DNA of 64,000 nt from Candidatus Didemnitutus sp. (GTDB lineage: Bacteria; Verrucomicrobiota; Verrucomicrobiia; Opitutales; Opitutaceae): positions 25,516 through 89,515 of the forward strand of contig JAMPXH010000001.1 of the NCBI GenBank assembly GCA_023701285.1, in the 5' to 3' direction. Under the pieces are notes generated by a model. That model worked only from the letters and a program-made list of their open reading frames with translations, made no database searches and was not told where the DNA came from. The translations under genes and the position numbers were made by a program. Of the stretch, positions 49,355 to 60,100 are shown piece by piece. The first letter of the stretch is position 1. Each line of letters opens with the position of its first letter.

Positions 49355-52300
49355 TCACGGGACCGCGGGGCTGACGCTGAGGCGGAAGAAAGCGTTGGGA
49401 TTGCCGGCCTGCGGGTAAACGGCACGCCAAGTGGCGGTGTCGCCGACCACGGCGGCCTGCTCCTGCGCGACCGTCGCCCAAGTCTGCAGGTTCGTCGACA
49501 CCTGCACCGTGTAGGTCAGGTCGCTGCGACCGACGGGGCGCGTGTAGTTGAACACCCATTGGCCGTCCGCGCTGGCGGTGGCGGGCAGCGCGGCGACGTC
49601 GGCCTCCTTCGGATCGAAGCCCAGTGCGTATTCGACCAAGTTGACGAGGCCGTCCGCGTCCGGATCCGCGAGGTCGGCGGCATCGCCCGTCGCCTCAGGG
49701 GCGCCGAAATAGGTGACGCGCCAGGCCTGAAGCGCGGAGAGCGGGCTGGTGACCGTGAGCACCGCCACGTTGCTCGTAGCGGTGCCGGCACTGTTGGTCA
49801 CGACGACGTCGTAGTCGCCCGCATCGCCGGCGGCGGCGGACGCGATGGTGTAGGAGGCGCCGGTGGCGCCTTCGATCGCCACCCCACCCTTGCGCCACTG
49901 GAAGGTCGGCACGGGCGTGCCGGTGGCATCGGCGCTGAAGGTCACGCTCTCGCCCGGGTTCACCGAGGCCGATTGCGGCTGCGCGAGGATCGTCGGCGCC
50001 ACCGCCGCGGGCGCCGCCGTGTGCGTGACGGACACGTTGTCGATGAGGTAGCTGGAGCCGTTGGCGTTGGCCGAGACGGACAGCACGGCGAAGGCATCGA
50101 AGGCGTGCACGGTGCTCGCGTCGATCTCGCGCTCGAAACCGTAGGCGGTCAGGGCGCCGCCCGTGACGGTGAAGGAGAAACTCAGCCGCGCCTGCGCCGT
50201 GCGCGCCACGACGAGGCGCACGAGGTAGTTCGTGCCGGTGACGAAGCTCTGCGTGTTGCCGCCGATCGTGGCCAGCGCGGTGTAGACGTTTTGGGTGCTG
50301 GAGAGCAGCGTGCCGGCCACATCCGTGCGGCGTTGCATCAGGGTCAACGCGCTGGACGTGCCGTCGGGAATCTGTGGTGTGGTGGCGACGAGGAAGCCGT
50401 CGTATTGGGTGAAGCCGTCGTTGTTGCCGTCGGCGGGGCGCGCGACGCCGTTGGAATTGAAGAGCCCGACGCGGAAACCGCCGGAGCCGGTGCCGACCGA
50501 GGTGAAGTTGACGGTGAAGGCAACGACCAGTTCATCGCCGACCGCGAGCGATTGCGGGGCGCCGTCGGTGAAATACGCCAGCGCGTGCCGCCCGGCGGGC
50601 ACGAGCAGCGCGCCGGACTGGAGCGCGAGGTTGCCGCTGCTGCTGGTGCTGGAGCTGCGCCAGAGAGCGGAGACGGGCAGTTGCTGCGTCTTGAAGCCGC
50701 TGCCGGAAAACGTGTCGTTGAGCAGCAGCGCCTGACTCGCACCGAGCACCTCGACGAGCGCGCCGGTGCTCTCGACCTCGCCGTAACTGTTCGCAACGAC
50801 GACGGTGTAGGTGCCGGCGTCGCCAGGCTGGGCGTTGGCGATGGTGAGCGTGGCCGCGGTGGCGCCGGGGATCGCGATACCGTCGCGTTTCCACGTGTAG
50901 GTCAGCGGCAACTCACCGCTTGCGGACACGTGCAACGCGAACGTCGCACCGGCGGCGACGGTCTGGGCGGCGGGCGAGGCGGTGATGACGGGACGGCTCG
51001 GCGTAACGACCAAGGCGGCAGGCACCGAGAGGGCGGTGCCGGCGGCGTTGACAATGGCGACGGTGTAAGCGCCCTCGTCGGCTTCGAGCACAGAGGCGAA
51101 GGTGAGCGTGGCGCCGGTCGCACCCGCGAGTGGCGCGTCGTCCTTGAACCATTGGTAGGTGAAGGGGCCTTCGCCGCCGACGGTGACGGAGAACGACGCC
51201 GGGCCGAACTCAGGGGCGGTCTGACTGGCCGGCGACACGAGGATCAGCGGCGCCATGGCGGTGCTGTTGCGGCCGTCGTAGCTCGGGCCCACGTCGGCGC
51301 GGGTGAGCGGGCGGTTGAGCACGGCGCCGGTGGCCTGGCTGTCGTAGCTGCCGGCATCGCGCGTGGCGCCGCGGAACTTGCCGCGGAGATCGCGCACGGT
51401 GGCGGGTATCGTGGCGGGCGCCTGGCCGAGGACGGGGCTGCCGGGTTGCGGCACATGGTAGCCGAGGCCGGCGTCGGCCGCGAGTTGCACGGGGGCACCC
51501 GTGGTGACTCCGGTGGCGGGCTGGATCGCGCCGTAGGTGCCGGACGGATGATAAAACCAGTTAGCGGAGAAGGCGACGGAGGAGATCGACCAGCCGTTGG
51601 CGTCGTTGAAGGTGAGGATGGCGCCGTCGCCCGCGGCGCTTTGCACGACGTTGCCGCGGACCTCGACGCCCACGGGTGCGGTGGTGCCGGAGCTGGCGGA
51701 GGTGGCGCCGAGGTTCAGCGGCTGTGCGCTGTTCACGATGGTGTTGTGGAAGATCCGGGCATAGCCGGCGGATTCGTAGGCGTTGTTGCCGGAGTTCACG
51801 TCCCACTCTCCGCTGCCCTTCGTCACGCAGATGGCGGCGCGGAAGCCGGTGCCATCGATGTCCTGCAGGTAGTTGTTGCGCACGAGGTGACGCAGGCCGA
51901 TGACGCGGATGCCCGAGCCCATGACGGAGCCCGGTTCGCCGAAGAAGAAGTTGCCCTCGACGACGCAATCGTCGCCGTGCCGGAGCACGATGCCGCCCTT
52001 GCAGTGGATGAAGGTGTTGTAGCGGTAGATGTTGTTGCGCGATTTGTTGGAGATGACCTCGGGCTCGTAGCCGGTGACGTCGGCGCCGTAGATCGCCTTC
52101 TCGAAGACGCAGTATTCGACGACGGTGGAGAGATCATACATCTGGTATTCGCTGCCGCCGGTGCGGATGGTCTCGTAGCCGTTGTCGGAGATGTTGGTGC
52201 GTTCGCCGAAGTAGCAGTAGCGGATGAGGTGGCGGCGCGGGATGTCGCGCGTCGGGTAGGTGCCGGCCGGGGCGCTGTCGTCCTCCTGCGGCACGATGTT

Positions 52301-52834
52301 GATGATGGGGTCGGCCTGCTGTTTCTTCGCGAAGCGGCAATACTCCACTGTGTGCCGGTAACCGTTGATCAGCACCCAGAACGCCCCGTCGATGCCGACG
52401 CCGGTGTCGAAGTTGTTGAACACGCAGTCGCGCAGCACGCAGTCGGAGGAATTGACGTTGAACCGGAACACGCCGCTCGCCGAGGCCGGCCCGCCGGCCA
52501 CCACGTCGCCGTCGAACACGAAGCCCGAGATGACCAGCGCCGTGCCGCGCACCTGGAACTGCGTCGCGCCGCCGAAGAAGACCTGGCCGGGATTCTCGGC
52601 GCGGAAGTGCACGGGGTTGGCGACCGTGCCGGCGGCGTTGAGCGTGCGCGCGACGTTCAGGTAGGTGCCGTTCTTCACCAGCACAACGTCGCCCGCCTGC
52701 AATGTGGACGGGAGCGAGGAGAAATCCGACGCCTGGGTGATCGTGTAGGTGGCGGCGCGCAGACCGAGGCCGGCCAGCAGGGCGCCGAGCGCGACGAGGA
52801 CGCGCAGGCCTCGCGAGATGGGGTGGCAATTCAT
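49355..52834 (-). CDS. Secreted PL6-like beta-helix lyase, paralogue, with Ig-like, NDTFSG and C-terminal modules
   Basis: RYCYFGERTNISDNGYETIRTGGSEYQ, EPEVISNKSRNNIYRYNTFIHCKGGIVLRHGDDCVVEGNFFFGE. Confidence 0.87.
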   Translation of the reverse strand: MNCHPISRGLRVLVALGALLAGLGLRAATYTITQASDFSSLPSTLQAGDVVLVKNGTYLNVARTLNAAGTVANPVHFRAENPGQVFFGGATQFQVRGTALVISGFVFDGDVVAGGPASASGVFRFNVNSSDCVLRDCVFNNFDTGVGIDGAFWVLINGYRHTVEYCRFAKKQQADPIINIVPQEDDSAPAGTYPTRDIPRRHLIRYCYFGERTNISDNGYETIRTGGSEYQMYDLSTVVEYCVFEKAIYGADVTGYEPEVISNKSRNNIYRYNTFIHCKGGIVLRHGDDCVVEGNFFFGEPGSVMGSGIRVIGLRHLVRNNYLQDIDGTGFRAAICVTKGSGEWDVNSGNNAYESAGYARIFHNTIVNSAQPLNLGATSASSGTTAPVGVEVRGNVVQSAAGDGAILTFNDANGWSISSVAFSANWFYHPSGTYGAIQPATGVTTGAPVQLAADAGLGYHVPQPGSPVLGQAPATIPATVRDLRGKFRGATRDAGSYDSQATGAVLNRPLTRADVGPSYDGRNSTAMAPLILVSPASQTAPEFGPASFSVTVGGEGPFTYQWFKDDAPLAGATGATLTFASVLEADEGAYTVAIVNAAGTALSVPAALVVTPSRPVITASPAAQTVAAGATFALHVSASGELPLTYTWKRDGIAIPGATAATLTIANAQPGDAGTYTVVVANSYGEVESTGALVEVLGASQALLLNDTFSGSGFKTQQLPVSALWRSSSTSSSGNLALQSGALLVPAGRHALAYFTDGAPQSLAVGDELVVAFTVNFTSVGTGSGGFRVGLFNSNGVARPADGNNDGFTQYDGFLVATTPQIPDGTSSALTLMQRRTDVAGTLLSSTQNVYTALATIGGNTQSFVTGTNYLVRLVVARTAQARLSFSFTVTGGALTAYGFEREIDASTVHAFDAFAVLSVSANANGSSYLIDNVSVTHTAAPAAVAPTILAQPQSASVNPGESVTFSADATGTPVPTFQWRKGGVAIEGATGASYTIASAAAGDAGDYDVVVTNSAGTATSNVAVLTVTSPLSALQAWRVTYFGAPEATGDAADLADPDADGLVNLVEYALGFDPKEADVAALPATASADGQWVFNYTRPVGRSDLTYTVQVSTNLQTWATVAQEQAAVVGDTATWRAVYPQAGNPNAFFRLSVSPAVP

Positions 52835-53064
52835 GGGGTTCTAATAATTATTATCAAAAGCGCCGCGCCATCGGCAAGCCGAAACGTCCGCGCGGCGGTC
52901 TGGTGACGCGGTCCGGGCGCGGGCAAGCCCATCGACGCCGCGAGGCGGACGGAAACGCGCCTTTGACTAATGCCTGCGTCCGGCAACGCTGCCGACGGAG
53001 ACAGGCCTCCGCGGCCTCTCTCCTTCCCCGCCCCATTTCCACCGCTGACTGCGTCCCACGCGCG

Positions 53065-54786
53065 ATGTCACTCATCCTGTTCCTGCTCGTGTCCGGCCTG
53101 TTGCTGGGCCTCGCCTACCGTTGGTATGGCGGCTTCCTCGCCCGCTTCCTCGATCTGCACGAAACCAAGCCCACGCCGGCGCACCTGCGTCGCGACGGGC
53201 TCGACTACGAGCCGGCGCGCTGGTCGTGGCTGTTGCCGCAACATTTCTCCGCCATCGCGGCGGCCGGGCCGGTGGTGGGGCCGATCCTCGCCGCGACCTA
53301 CTTCGGGTGGTTGCCGGCATGGATCTGGATCATCGTGGGCTCGATCCTCGTCGGCGGCGTGCACGACCTGATGACGCTCGTCGCCTCGGTGCGGCATGAC
53401 GCGAAGTCGATCGCGGAGGTCGTGCGGCGCTACATGAACCGGCGATCCTACCGGCTGTTCCTCGCCTTCATCTGGATCTCGCTGATCTACGTGATCATCG
53501 CGTTCGCGGACGTGACGGCGGGGACGTTCGTGCAGCAGGCGTCCGCCGCCGGCGGCGAGGCGCCCGGGCCGGCGGTGGCGACGTCGTCGTTGCTCTACCT
53601 CGGGCTGGCGCTGGTGATGGGTTTCACGATGCGCCGGTGGAAACTCGGCGAAGGCAAGGCGCAGCTGATCTTCCTGCCGCTCGTGCTGGTGGCGATCCTG
53701 GTCGGGCCGGAACTGCCGTTCGACCTCGGGGCGTTGACGGGCTTCGCCCGGCCGCAGCTGCTGTGGGACTGGCTGCTGCTCGGCTACTGTTTCTTCGCGG
53801 CGATGGCGCCGATGTGGCTGCTGATGCAGCCGCGCGGGGCGCTCGGCGGCTATTTCCTCTATGTGGTGACGATCATGGGCGTGCTGGGCGTGTTGGTGGG
53901 CGGCCTGAGCGGACGGATCGACATCGCGGCGCCGGCGCTGTCGGGCGCGGAGCTGTTCCATTTCAGCGGGAGCACGCCGCCGCTGTTCCCCATCCTGTTC
54001 ATCACGATCGCGTGCGGTGCGTGCTCGGGCTTCCACTCGATCGTGGCGAGCGGCACGACGTCGAAGCAACTCGACCGCGAGGTGGATGCGCGGCCGGTGG
54101 CCTACGGCGGCATGATGTTGGAGGGATTCTTCGCGTGCATCAGCCTCGCCACGGTGATGATCCTCGCGAAATCGAGCGGGCGGCCGGACCTGACTTACGC
54201 GGACGGCGTGGCGGTGTTCATGCACCACGCGACGTTCGGCGCGGTGCCGGTGGAGGTGGCGCGGCAGTTCGGCCTGCTGTGTTTCGCCACGTTCGTGTTC
54301 GACACGCTCGATGCCTGCACGCGGCTGGCGCGCTATGTGTTGATGGAGATCACGGGCTGGACCGGGCGCGCCGGCGTGGTCGGCGCCACGGCGCTGACGC
54401 TGGCGTTGCCGCTGCTCGTGGTGAGCCTGCCGCCGGCGGAGATCGACGGGCGGCAGCTGCCCATCTGGCGCGTATTCTGGAATCTCTTCGGCACCTCCAA
54501 CCAACTCCTCGCCGCGCTCGCGCTGCTGGCGGTGACGGTGTGGCTGCGCCACCTGGGCAAGGCGGTGTGGTTCACGCTCGGGCCCACGCTGCTCATGCTG
54601 GCGATGACGCTGTGGAGCCTCGGCCTGAGCATCTCGGTGCATCTGGACCGGATGGCGCAGGGCGCGGTGGCGGCGGCGTTGCACGTCGAGTTCGCCGTGT
54701 GCGTGCTGCTGCTCGGGCTGGCACTGTGGCTCGTCGTCGAGGCGGCGCTGCTCGCGCGGGAGAAGTCGCACGCGCCGGCGGCGTGA
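53065..54786 (+). CDS. Carbon starvation protein CstA family (peptide/pyruvate transporter)
   Basis: PQHFSAIAAAGPVVGPILAATYFGWLPAWIWIIVGSILVGGVHDLMTLVASVRHDAKSIAEV; many TMs. Confidence 0.93.
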   Translation: MSLILFLLVSGLLLGLAYRWYGGFLARFLDLHETKPTPAHLRRDGLDYEPARWSWLLPQHFSAIAAAGPVVGPILAATYFGWLPAWIWIIVGSILVGGVHDLMTLVASVRHDAKSIAEVVRRYMNRRSYRLFLAFIWISLIYVIIAFADVTAGTFVQQASAAGGEAPGPAVATSSLLYLGLALVMGFTMRRWKLGEGKAQLIFLPLVLVAILVGPELPFDLGALTGFARPQLLWDWLLLGYCFFAAMAPMWLLMQPRGALGGYFLYVVTIMGVLGVLVGGLSGRIDIAAPALSGAELFHFSGSTPPLFPILFITIACGACSGFHSIVASGTTSKQLDREVDARPVAYGGMMLEGFFACISLATVMILAKSSGRPDLTYADGVAVFMHHATFGAVPVEVARQFGLLCFATFVFDTLDACTRLARYVLMEITGWTGRAGVVGATALTLALPLLVVSLPPAEIDGRQLPIWRVFWNLFGTSNQLLAALALLAVTVWLRHLGKAVWFTLGPTLLMLAMTLWSLGLSISVHLDRMAQGAVAAALHVEFAVCVLLLGLALWLVVEAALLAREKSHAPAA

Positions 54787-54795
54787 GATCATGGA

Positions 54796-54827
54796 GATAA
54801 AAAACCCGCCGGACGAGACCGGCGGGT
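54796..54827 (-). terminator. Rho-independent terminator of collagen-like gene
   Basis: ACCCGCCGG-ACGAGA-CCGGCGGGT, T-tract on minus strand. Confidence 0.8.
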
Positions 54828-54853
54828 GAAAACGCTGAGTGGGTGCGAAGCGG

Positions 54854-55597
54854 TCAGTTGCCGCCGTTGCCGTAACCCGGATCGAGGTCCATCACGCGGT
54901 AAACGTGACCGGTGTTCTGCTGGATCCAGAAATCGCCGACGCGCAGGCCGGCCGCAAGCGCGGCGGGCTTGTTCTGGAAAATCGGCAGCGCGGAAAGCCC
55001 CGTGACGCCGGAAGCGCCCTGCTCGCCACGGTCACCCTTGTCGCCCTTCATGCCTTGTGCGCCTTGGTCGCCCTTGTCGCCCTTGTCGCCCTTCGCACCT
55101 TGGATGCCTTGGTCGCCGGTGAAGCCGCGGGGGCCCTGGGCGCCCGTGTCGCCCTTATCACCCTTGTCGCCTTTCGCGCCGGTGAGACCGACCGCACCGA
55201 TGGTGAATTCAAAGGAGTCGGTCACGTTGGTGCCGGGGCCGAAGCTGACCATCACGCGGTAGGAGCCCGGGGCGGTGGTGGAAAGGCCTTGCGGCAAGAG
55301 GGCGAGAACGGTGGCCCCGTCGTATTGGGAGGTCAGAGTCGTCACGTTGCCACCGGCCAGGCGGAGCGAGACCACTGGATAGCCGGCGCGCGGACTGCGC
55401 GGGAAGTTGATGCCGGTGATGGCGATCGCGCCGCCGTTGCCATCGGCCGAGAGCAGCGGCTCCACGGCTGCGATGACGACACCGTTCTGGGAGAGCAGCG
55501 ACTGAGCTTGGGCGTGCGCATTCAGCCCAGCGGAGAGAGAGAATACAAACGCAGCCGCGAGGAGAGCGCTGCGGATTGACGTAGGGTAGGATTTCAT
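54854..55597 (-). CDS. Secreted collagen-like (Gly-X-Y) repeat protein with IPT/TIG-like N-terminal region
   Basis: GLTGAKGDKGDKGDTGAQGPRGFTGDQGIQGAKGDKGDKGDQGAQGMKGDKGDRGEQGASG. Confidence 0.88.
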   Translation of the reverse strand: MKSYPTSIRSALLAAAFVFSLSAGLNAHAQAQSLLSQNGVVIAAVEPLLSADGNGGAIAITGINFPRSPRAGYPVVSLRLAGGNVTTLTSQYDGATVLALLPQGLSTTAPGSYRVMVSFGPGTNVTDSFEFTIGAVGLTGAKGDKGDKGDTGAQGPRGFTGDQGIQGAKGDKGDKGDQGAQGMKGDKGDRGEQGASGVTGLSALPIFQNKPAALAAGLRVGDFWIQQNTGHVYRVMDLDPGYGNGGN

Positions 55598-55744
55598 GAA
55601 TTTGCTGTGCGCCTATTCTTATAGGGCGTAAACCCTAAAATCACTGGGGTTATTCCTTTTTACATTGTTTGTCAGGCATTTACGATATAAATTCAGGGCA
55701 TATTGGCCCTAATTAACCTCCTCAACGAGGCTTTTGGCCAAGAA

Positions 55745-55772
55745 AAAGGCCGATCCGGTAGGATCGGCCTCG
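55745..55772 (-). terminator. Rho-independent terminator of pfk gene
   Basis: GGCCGATCC-GGTA-GGATCGGCC; minus-strand TTTTT. Confidence 0.85.
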
Positions 55773-55792
55773 GCAGGAGAACTGCAGTAAAC

Positions 55793-57043
55793 TCAGCCTT
55801 CGTAGGCCGGGAGCTGCTTGTCGACGGACTCCGCGGCGAGGCGCGCGAAGGTCGGCAGGCCGTTATCGTAGGGCAGGGTGACTTCGCCTTGGATGAGCGG
55901 CGTGGCGTAGCGGTAGAACTGGAAGTTCAGGCTGACGCCGTCCTCGTTGATCCACTCGCCGGGGAGTTTCTTCGTGTTGCCGACGATTTCGGAGAAGGCC
56001 ACGAGGCTGGTCTCGCAGGTGTATTGGTCGGTGTCGCCGCGGACGAGGGTCACCATCTTCTCGCTCTCGCCGTCGATGGCGGCCTTGACGGCGGCCTGAC
56101 CGGCGAGGAAGGCCTCGTCGGCGTCGGTCTTGGAGGCGAGATGGGCAGCGGAGCGCTGGGTGACGCCGAGACGGACGACGCGGACATTGCCGCCGACCTG
56201 GGTCTCGACGAGTTCGCGGAGGTGTTCACCGACGCCACCGAAGTGGGCGGCGGCACCGGCTTCGCCGCCTTCGACGGCGACGTAGTTGCCGTCCTTGTCG
56301 ACGAGGCCTTCGCCCGCGACGACGACGCAGTGTTTCTCGCGCTTGAGGATGCGGCGGACGTCATCGGCGAACTTGGCGCTGTCGAATGGCTTTTCGGGCA
56401 GGTAAACGAGGTGCGGCGGATCGTTCGGGTGGTCGCGGCGCTTGGCGAGCGTGGCGGCGGCGGCGAGCCAGCCGGTGTTGCGGCCCATGACCTCGACGAT
56501 GGTGACGATGTCGTTCTGCGCGGTGGCGTCGGCATCGATGGCGAGCTCGCGCACGGTGGTGGCGATGAACTTGGCGGCGCTGCCGTAGCCGGGGCAGTGG
56601 TCGGTGACGGAGAGGTCGTTGTCGATCGTCTTCGGCACGCCGATGACGCGGAGGTCGTAGTTCTGCGCGTTGGCGAGCTCGGCGAGCTTGGCGGCGGTGT
56701 CCTGGGACTCGCCGTCGCCGATGTGGAAGTAATAGCGGATGTTGTGCGCCTTGAACACCTCGAGCACGCGCTCGAAATCCTGGGGTTTCTTGAGCTTCGC
56801 ACGGCTGCTGCCGAGGGCGGCGCCGGGGGTGTGGCGCAGGCCGCGGATGGCCTGTTGCGACTCGGCGGCGAGGTCGATCAGGTCTTCACCGAGCAGGCCC
56901 TGCACGCCGTTGAGCGCGCCGTAAACCTCCTCGATGCAACCGTGATTGAGGGCTTCGGACACAATGCCGGCCACGCTGGCGTTGACGACCGCGGTGGGGC
57001 CGCCGGATTGGCCGATGAGACAGTTTCCTGCGAGTTCTGCCAT
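55793..57043 (-). CDS. 6-phosphofructokinase family (ATP/PPi specificity uncertain)
   Basis: LIGQSGGPTAVVNASVAG, YYFHIGDGESQDTAAKLAE, VIGVPKTIDNDL, VEVMGRNTGWLAA. Confidence 0.92.
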   Translation of the reverse strand: MAELAGNCLIGQSGGPTAVVNASVAGIVSEALNHGCIEEVYGALNGVQGLLGEDLIDLAAESQQAIRGLRHTPGAALGSSRAKLKKPQDFERVLEVFKAHNIRYYFHIGDGESQDTAAKLAELANAQNYDLRVIGVPKTIDNDLSVTDHCPGYGSAAKFIATTVRELAIDADATAQNDIVTIVEVMGRNTGWLAAAATLAKRRDHPNDPPHLVYLPEKPFDSAKFADDVRRILKREKHCVVVAGEGLVDKDGNYVAVEGGEAGAAAHFGGVGEHLRELVETQVGGNVRVVRLGVTQRSAAHLASKTDADEAFLAGQAAVKAAIDGESEKMVTLVRGDTDQYTCETSLVAFSEIVGNTKKLPGEWINEDGVSLNFQFYRYATPLIQGEVTLPYDNGLPTFARLAAESVDKQLPAYEG

Positions 57044-57186
57044 AGTTGTTAGGTGTTAAAGCTGGAAAAGAAGCGAAAAGAGGGTCCAAAAAACGCCCCG
57101 CCCCGCGCACTGGCAACCCAATTCTCCCAGTGCCCGGGGAAATGGTAAAAGGCCTCCGCAGGTGAGGCGCGGACGCGGGGCCCGGC

Positions 57187-60100
57187 TCAGCGGGTCACGT
57201 TGAGCCGGAAGAAGAGCCGGTCGGTGGTCGATCGCGGATAGGTCGCGCGCCAGGTTTCCACGCCGCCACTTGTAAAGATAAGCTCGTGCGTGACGCCACT
57301 CGTGGTCCAATCCGTCAAGTTCGGCGAAACTTCGACATTGTAGCTCAAGTCGGGGCGGTAGTAAGGACGCGCGTAAGTGTAAACCCAGTCGGCGCCGGTC
57401 ACGCTCAAGGAGGGCAGAGATCCGGCCGTGTTCGCGGCCTTCGGCGAAAGACCCAGTGCGTATTCGGCGAGGTTGTCCAATCCGTCCCCGTCCGGATCTG
57501 CATCCGGCCCCGAAATCGCGGCATCGAGTCGTTCGGCAGAGCTGAAATAGTCCATCGACCAACCGTTGAAATTCTTGATGATTTCCAGCGTGCCGTTGGC
57601 CACGCCAGTGTAGTTGACCAGATCGGCCACTCTCGCCCAGACCGAGTAGATTCCCGGCTGCGTCGGAGCCACGGTGCCTAGATAGAGCGATTCGCCACTG
57701 TAGGTAACGAACGTCGCCACACCTGACGGCTCTGTGGTAACGCTAACCGGCTTCTGTGTCCCATCATAGAGCGCAGTCGTGTTACCCAAAGTGATCGAGA
57801 CAGGCATCGGGTCCACCCGGAGCGTGACAATTGCGACGGCAGCAGAATAGGTGGATGTGTCCGCTGGGGTAAAGGTCGCCGTGAGAATATGCGTCCCGGC
57901 CCCAAGGATCGCACCGGTCTCGTGGGAATAAATCATCGCCCCCGCGACATCACTGGACGCATTTAGCTGCTTATCAGACAACCCCGTGCCGTAGGTAATC
58001 GAAGGAGGCGTAGACCAAGATACCGTGGGCGTTGCACGGCTCGAATCCACCAGATAGGCGAAATGATCGAATCCCGCTGCGAGCCCGACCACGCCGTTCG
58101 CCACCAACTCCGACCGCGCGCCCACCGCGGTTTTCCAAAGAGTCCCGTCGGTCTTCACGAACAGCGTGAACGACGATCTCGCCGCAACCGCCTTCACCCC
58201 GCTCGCCACAAGCACTGGCTGCCGGTATGCATTTTGCCCCATGGTCCACAGCGTTCCGTCCGTCTTCACGAACGCCGTATGATAATCGCCCGCCGCAACG
58301 GATGACACCCCCGAAGCGACCTGCACCGGAACGGTGATGCCATAGTCCGTGGTTTCGATTCCCAGTTGACCGCTAGTGCTCTGCCCCATGGCCCAAAGTG
58401 TCCCATCCGTCTTCACAAACATTGTGTGTCTGTAACCGGCCGCAACCGACGCCACGCCACTGGCTACCTGCACGGGAACCGTGCGCGTCGTCACGGTCCC
58501 ATCGCCCAATTGGCCGTAATCATTGTAACCCGTAGCCCAGAGCGTCCCGTCGATTTTCACGAACAATGTATGTGAATTCCCCGCCGCGACCGAGGCGACA
58601 TCACTGGCGATCTGCACCGGCTCGAGAGGACCGTAGGTCCCGCCGTTGCCTAGTTGGCCGTAATCATTGTAGCCCGCAGCCCAGAGCGTCCCATCCGTCT
58701 TCACGAACAGCGAATATCTGGTGCCTGCCGCGACGGCGGCCACATTACTTGCGACCCGCGTCATGGCCAATGGAAGGCTGGACGCGCCGCCATTACACAG
58801 CTCGCCGTCATTATTCGAACCCATCGCCCATAAAGTTCCGTCCGTCTTCACGAACATCGTGTGCGAACTCCCCGTCGCAACGGACGCAACCCCGGTTGCG
58901 ATCGCCATTGGAACTGCGCGGCCAGCGTAGGTGCCGTCTGCCAACTGCCCGGCCTTGGTTTCTCCGGTCGCCCAGAGCGTCCCATCCGTCTTTACCCAGA
59001 CCGAGTGGCCGGCACCGGCAGAAACAGAAGCAACGCCATTCGCCACTTCCACCGGTGTTGGGCGAAAACTGTTCGCGGAAGCGGCGCGGCCCGCACCTAA
59101 TTGTCCGGTCAAGTCGCTGCCTGCCACCCAAAGTGCGCCGTCGGTTTTCACGAAAAGCGTGTGATAGAAGCCGGCCGCAATTGAAGCCACGCCGCTCGCC
59201 ACTTGTTGAGGGCTGACCCGATCGGCAGTTGTGCCATCTGCCAGTTGGCCAAAGTCATTTCTTCCCACGGTCCACAAAGTGCCATCGTTCTTCACAAAGG
59301 CGGTGTGCTCATATCCTGCAGCCACGACAGTCACTCCTGTAGCCACTTGCACCGGCGTTGGGCGGTAATAGTCCGTCCCATCGCCCAACTGCCCGGAGGC
59401 GTTCGCACCCATCGCCCAAAGCGTGCCGTCCGTCTTCAAGAAAACGGAATGGCTGCCGCCTGCGGCGACGGACGCAACGCCGGTCGTCACCTGCACAGGG
59501 TCGGTCTCGAAATCCGATCTACCAGCGCCAAGTTGGCGGCTAAAATTATCCCCCAAGCCCCAAAGTGTCCCGTTCGTTTTAACGAACATGATATGTCTGG
59601 AGCCCGCCGCGACCGTTACTACTCCGCTCGCCACTTGCGCCGGACTCGTCCGAAGAGACATGGCTCCCCCTTGGCGCAAACTATAGTCCTTTACGCCCAT
59701 CACCCATAGCGTGCCATTGGCTTTCACAAATGCCGTGTGCCAAGCCCCTGCGGCAACCGACACAACATCACTTGCCACTCGAAAGGGAACGACTCGGGCC
59801 GCTGTCGTCCCATCTCCCAATTGACCGTAGGCGTTGGAGCCCACCGCCCAAAGCGTGCCGTCTTTTTTCAGGATCATCGTGTGGCTTTCTCCGGCCGCCG
59901 TCGCCGCAATATCGGTGGAGACTTGAACCGGGGAAGTGCGCGACACGTTTGTCAGTCCCAGCTGACCTGCAGAATTACTGCCGACGACGCAGAGGTCAGA
60001 GCCACTGCCCGCCGCGTTAGCGTTCTGCGTAAGCGTGTGGGACATGCCCGCGATAGTGAGCGTCGCCTGCCGGCTCGTCCCGGCGCCATTGGTCTGCACT

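Noticed and set aside
49325-52906. 1193-aa plus-strand ORF
   Set aside because: Antisense to the clearly coding PL6-like gene; GDGRGA/VGGA-type low complexity, no motif
55011-55180. Short tandem DNA repeats (cttgtcgcc...) as a possible CRISPR or VNTR
   Set aside because: They are in-frame Gly-X-Y codons of the collagen-like gene, without unique spacers
58060-59900. Regularly spaced ~150-nt repeats as a possible repeat array
   Set aside because: Explained by RCC1 protein repeats in the coding frame of 57187-60318
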